The position numbers and the translations under genes are program-made. The notes beneath the pieces are model-generated. The model did not search any database, was not told the DNA's origin, and was given only the letters and a program-made list of their open reading frames with translations. This document shows, piece by piece, positions 61,300 through 64,000 of a DNA stretch of 64,000 bases; position 1 is the stretch's first letter, and every line of letters begins with the position of its first letter. The stretch spans positions 1 to 64,000 of the forward strand of contig JAWKXQ010000007.1 of the NCBI GenBank assembly GCA_041396905.1. Reading direction: 5' to 3'. This stretch comes from JACXVD01 sp020446665 (lineage in GTDB: Bacteria > Pseudomonadota > Alphaproteobacteria > Sphingomonadales > Sphingomonadaceae).

Positions 61300-62017
61300 G
61301 ACACGGATGAAAGCCATCGCGATGGCTGGCGCAGCTTTTGGGCTGGGGCTGGCAGGTGCCGCGCAGGCGGGCGTTGTCGTCGCGTCAAGCGGACCGTCGG
61401 CCAGCCAGTATCCCAAGGGCAAGAAGCTGGAGGATAATGATCGCATCGTGCTCAAGGATGGCGATTCGGTAACGATCCTCGATTCCAAGGGGACACGGGT
61501 GCTTTCAGGCCCCGGTACCAGGGTCGTCGGCGCGCGCGGCGCACCTAATCGTGCGAAATTCGCCATGCTCACCCGCCAGCGTTCGGCAACACGGGCCAGG
61601 ACCGGGGCCGTGCGTGGCGGGGATGGCACGACGCTGACCAATTCCAATATCTGGAACGTCGACACCAGCATTTCCGGGACCATGTGCCTAGCAGACCCTT
61701 CGCTGGTGCGGCTGTGGCGCCCGACCAAGGATGGTGTAGCGACCTATTCCATCACTGCACCCAGTGGCGGAACGGTGAATGTGCTGTTCGATGAAGGCGA
61801 TACAGATGCGCCATGGGACACTCAGCTCTTGCCGTTGAGCGAGGAAGTAGAATACACCATAAGAGGGCCTGGCGGTGTGCCGGAAAGCAAGGTGAGCTTT
61901 ATCGTGCTGGAAACACCGCCCAATGAGCCAGAGGAACTGGCTGCTGTGCTGATCGACAAGGGATGCACATCGCAGCTTGATTTGCTGGCCAGCACTCTGG
62001 CAATGCCGCAAGGCTAA
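61286..62017 (+). CDS. Exported hypothetical protein, FecR-like beta-rich start
   Basis: 243 residues from ATG 61286 (GAGGAGGG before it), overlapping the cyclase end by 14 bases. Signal peptide to about residue 30 (AQA/GVVV). The start of the mature part reads LEDNDRIVLKDGDSVTILDSKGTRVLSGPGTRVV, a beta-strand-rich pattern like the FecR/iron-regulated-surface fold. Two cysteines only (GTMCLAD and DKGCTS) could form a disulfide. Function not recognised; its position suggests a partner of the CHASE2 sensor. Confidence 0.75.
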   Translation: MFSAKTRMKAIAMAGAAFGLGLAGAAQAGVVVASSGPSASQYPKGKKLEDNDRIVLKDGDSVTILDSKGTRVLSGPGTRVVGARGAPNRAKFAMLTRQRSATRARTGAVRGGDGTTLTNSNIWNVDTSISGTMCLADPSLVRLWRPTKDGVATYSITAPSGGTVNVLFDEGDTDAPWDTQLLPLSEEVEYTIRGPGGVPESKVSFIVLETPPNEPEELAAVLIDKGCTSQLDLLASTLAMPQG

Positions 62018-62406
62018 GCCAGAGGCGAACAGTAAGAGACCGGGTCGCAGCGGGCCAGCGATACGCGCAGGCTCGCCGGTACAATCCCAGACCTTCGGGT
62101 CTGATGCCCAGGGGGGCATTCCCGTCGCATATGCAGCGGGAGAGGGAGGCAGACGATGTATCGGGCCGGTCCGATGCAGGCACCCGCAAGTGGGGGCCGC
62201 AATGTTTTTTTGCTGGCAGGGTCGACAGGCCCTGTCGCTGCTCATGCGTCCCGCCGGGTGCATGCAACGCTTTGCATCGCTGAATCCGAAATCCATTTGC
62301 CCGAAGCCCTTGTCCGCGCAGCCGATTTGCGCGACAGTGCTGAAGGTGCCGCGCGGGCTTGCCCGGTCGGCAACGGGGGACATCTTACCCATGGGGAGGG
62401 TAACGC
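62018..62406 (+). other. 389-base gap with hairpins and a doubtful small ORF
   Basis: Hairpins CAGACC-TTCG-GGTCTG (62089-62104 area) and GATGCCC-AGG-GGGCATC-like follow one another. An 84-residue frame at 62156-62410 has a good GGGAGG ribosome-binding site and its stop overlaps the GTG of the cytochrome gene, but its codon use is not sphingomonad-like and it resembles nothing I know, so I do not call it a gene. Confidence 0.4.
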
Positions 62407-63855
62407 GTGACGCAGCAGCAATCCGCGATTCAGGTACCGTTCTTGGCGCGCGTCAGGGGCTGGTCCCTTGCGCGCAAACTCTCCTTGTTTGCGATTCCCG
62501 CTCTGTTCGGCCTGGCTACCGCCAGCAGCATGGGCGCTGCCCCGCAGGCGCAGGCCGCCGGTGGCTCGGGCACTTATGAAGGCGTGGCGAGCTGCGCCGG
62601 TTCGACCTGCCATGGCCGGGCAGAGGGCAATGGCGAAGTCGTGCGTCAGGATGAAATCGCCACCTGGCAGGAGCCTTCCTCACCCAGCGGCGCGCATAGC
62701 CGCGCCTTTGCCGTGCTGGGCAGCCCGCGGGGCAAGCAGATTGCCGCCAGCCTTGGGCTTGGCCCGGCAACATCGGCGCAGGCTTGCCTGGGCTGCCATG
62801 CAACCTATGCGCCAGCCGCCCAGCGCGGGGCGCGTTTCCAGCTGACCGATGGGGTGGGCTGCGAAAGCTGCCACGGCCCCTCTGGCGGCTGGCTGTCGAG
62901 CCATTATTCGCTGTTTGACGGGGTGCGGGCACAGCCGGTTTCCCATGCCTCCAATGTCGCCAATGGCCTGATCCCGCTGGACCAGCCGCAAGCGCGGGCC
63001 AAGGTCTGCCTCGACTGCCATTTCGGCAGCACCGATACAGGGCAATTCGTGACGCATGAAATGATGGCGGCAGGCCATCCGCGCGTTTCCTTCGAACTCG
63101 ACCTGTTCAGCGCGCTGCAGCAGCATCACGAAATTGATGGCGATTACGTTGATCGCAAGGGGCGGTTGGACAGTGTGAAGCTGTGGGCCGTGGGCCAGGC
63201 CGAGGCGGTGCGCCGCTCGACCGATCTCTATGCCCGCCCGCAATTCGGGATGCAGGGGCTGTTCCCTGAATATTACTTCTTCGATTGCCATAGCTGCCAT
63301 CGGCCGATTTTTGACGGGCCCAAGGCGACCCGCACTTTCGAGACCAATCCGGGCCGCCCGATCCCCTTTGGCACGGCGCCTTATAATGATGAGAGTATCA
63401 TCATGCTCTCTGCCGTCAGCCGGGCACTGGCTCCCGGGGCCGCTGCCAGCTTTGACGCAGCGAGCAAGGATTTCCACCGTTCGATGGGGCTGGGCAGGGC
63501 CGAATCGCAAAAGGCGGCTGTCCGCTTGCGTGACAGTGCCGGGGCGCTGTCTGATGCGCTGGCCGGGCGCAGCTATTCCAGCAATGATGCCTTTACGGTC
63601 ATCGCCAATATCGGGGCGGAAGCGACCAGCGCGCGCTTTACTGACTATACCGGATCGGCACAGGCGGTGATGGCGGTGGATACGCTGCTCAATTCCCTGG
63701 TGCGGGAAGGGCGGATCACCAATGGCGCGGCTGCTGGGATCAGAGCGGATATCAACCGCGCCTATGCCGCAGTGCGCAATCCGCAGGCCTATCGTCCCAA
63801 GGAATTCCGCGCCTCACTTGGCCGGGCAGTCCGTGCGATCGGAGCTTTGCGGTGA
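62407..63855 (+). CDS. Multihaem cytochrome c family protein (five haem motifs)
   Basis: 482 residues from GTG 62407 with a long basic leader and a hydrophobic signal segment (residues ~24-50). Haem-binding motifs: an unusual CX4CH at 63-69 (CAGSTCH), then CXXCH at 127-131 (CLGCH), 152-156 (CESCH), 201-205 (CLDCH) and 294-298 (CHSCH). The pattern recalls the cytochrome c554 fold of multihaem proteins. Periplasmic electron carrier of unknown partner. Its stop overlaps the next gene (TGATG). Confidence 0.88.
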   Translation: MTQQQSAIQVPFLARVRGWSLARKLSLFAIPALFGLATASSMGAAPQAQAAGGSGTYEGVASCAGSTCHGRAEGNGEVVRQDEIATWQEPSSPSGAHSRAFAVLGSPRGKQIAASLGLGPATSAQACLGCHATYAPAAQRGARFQLTDGVGCESCHGPSGGWLSSHYSLFDGVRAQPVSHASNVANGLIPLDQPQARAKVCLDCHFGSTDTGQFVTHEMMAAGHPRVSFELDLFSALQQHHEIDGDYVDRKGRLDSVKLWAVGQAEAVRRSTDLYARPQFGMQGLFPEYYFFDCHSCHRPIFDGPKATRTFETNPGRPIPFGTAPYNDESIIMLSAVSRALAPGAAASFDAASKDFHRSMGLGRAESQKAAVRLRDSAGALSDALAGRSYSSNDAFTVIANIGAEATSARFTDYTGSAQAVMAVDTLLNSLVREGRITNGAAAGIRADINRAYAAVRNPQAYRPKEFRASLGRAVRAIGALR

Positions 63856-64000
63856 TGCGGGGGCTGGGCGGCAAACTCTTCTGCCTCGCAGGGGCGCTGG
63901 CACTCGCAGCCTGCGGCGGCGGCGGGGGTAGTGGCGGCGGCTCGACCGGCGGCGGGAGCACAGGCGGAGGCAGTAGCGGCGGCGGTGGCGGAACTTCCAC
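63855..64000 (+). CDS. Gly/Ser-rich lipoprotein (3' end outside window)
   Basis: Starts at ATG 63855, overlapping the cytochrome stop. A signal peptide (MRGLGGKLFCLAGALALAAC) with lipobox LAAC is followed by a low-complexity Gly/Ser/Thr stretch such as GGGGGSGGGSTGGGS, typical of a linker behind an outer-membrane lipid anchor. The rest is outside the window, so its function is unknown; being coupled to the cytochrome it may be part of the same surface redox chain. Confidence 0.75.
   Translation, partial: MRGLGGKLFCLAGALALAACGGGGGSGGGSTGGGSTGGGSSGGGGGTS

Noticed and set aside
62156..62410. 84-residue ORF with a good ribosome-binding site before the cytochrome gene
   Set aside because: Codon use is unlike neighbouring genes and no homologous character is seen; kept only as a note in the gap entry.

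Overview
The window comes from a chromosome of an alphaproteobacterium of the order Sphingomonadales, most likely the Erythrobacteraceae/Sphingomonadaceae group. The evidence is the 16S sequence type, an Atm1-type exporter that closely resembles NaAtm1 of Novosphingobium, a CrtZ carotenoid hydroxylase, a split MetH, a split glycine decarboxylase behind a tandem glycine riboswitch, and the typical high-GC codon use. Most of the window is ordinary core chromosome with tightly packed, often overlapping genes.

Layout. 1-23545 is housekeeping: the tail of a Ppx/GppA phosphatase, panE-yhhQ, tRNA-Arg, a Nudix hydrolase, grxD-bolA-zeta inhibitor, a quinone oxidoreductase, leuD-(55-aa membrane protein)-leuC, a thioesterase-crtZ pair, a sufE/yceD/cytochrome-bc1-chaperone run, bamE-hslV-hslU, an ACT protein and a SulP transporter (both frameshifted), an Atm1-type ABC exporter, an aspartyl protease, a flippase and a glycosyltransferase. 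23546-29724 is a complete rRNA operon (promoter, boxA, 16S, tRNA-Ile, tRNA-Ala, 23S, 5S, initiator tRNA-Met). 29725-31310 is a decayed mobile-element scar: an integrase N-terminus with an amber codon, a multiply frameshifted IS3-family element with good terminal inverted repeats, and what looks like the 3' stub of another tRNA gene. 31363-36617 holds a TPR-sulfotransferase and a large TonB-dependent receptor.

37006-42968 is an acyl-CoA catabolic group: enoyl-CoA hydratase, CaiB-type CoA-transferase and acyl-CoA dehydrogenase on one strand, an alpha/beta hydrolase and AMP-forming ligase on the other. 43050-47223 is a bufferin (copper-binding, MNIO-modified peptide) locus. Two different bufferin precursor genes diverge from one control region that carries two facing SigF-type promoters (GTAAC plus one base, N16, CGAA). 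One arm carries DoxX, the ECF sigma factor and its NrsF anti-sigma; the other carries BufB (DUF692) and BufC. 47334-53093 is a methionine-synthesis operon: ArsR-methyltransferase regulator, metF, metH1, metH2, with a palindromic operator candidate at the front, followed by a frameshifted TSUP transporter. 54087-58933 is the glycine cleavage system under a tandem glycine riboswitch. 59272-64000 is a CHASE2 adenylate/guanylate cyclase followed by a secreted protein, a five-haem cytochrome c and a Gly/Ser-rich lipoprotein cut by the window end.

Five genes (ACT protein, SulP, TPR-sulfotransferase, TSUP, transposase) carry frame breaks. In SulP, the sulfotransferase and TSUP each break is repaired by changing a short homopolymer run by one base, and the ACT break can be repaired that way too, so base-calling error in the assembly is a serious alternative to true gene decay. 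Four unrelated REP-like palindromic repeats lie between or inside operons.
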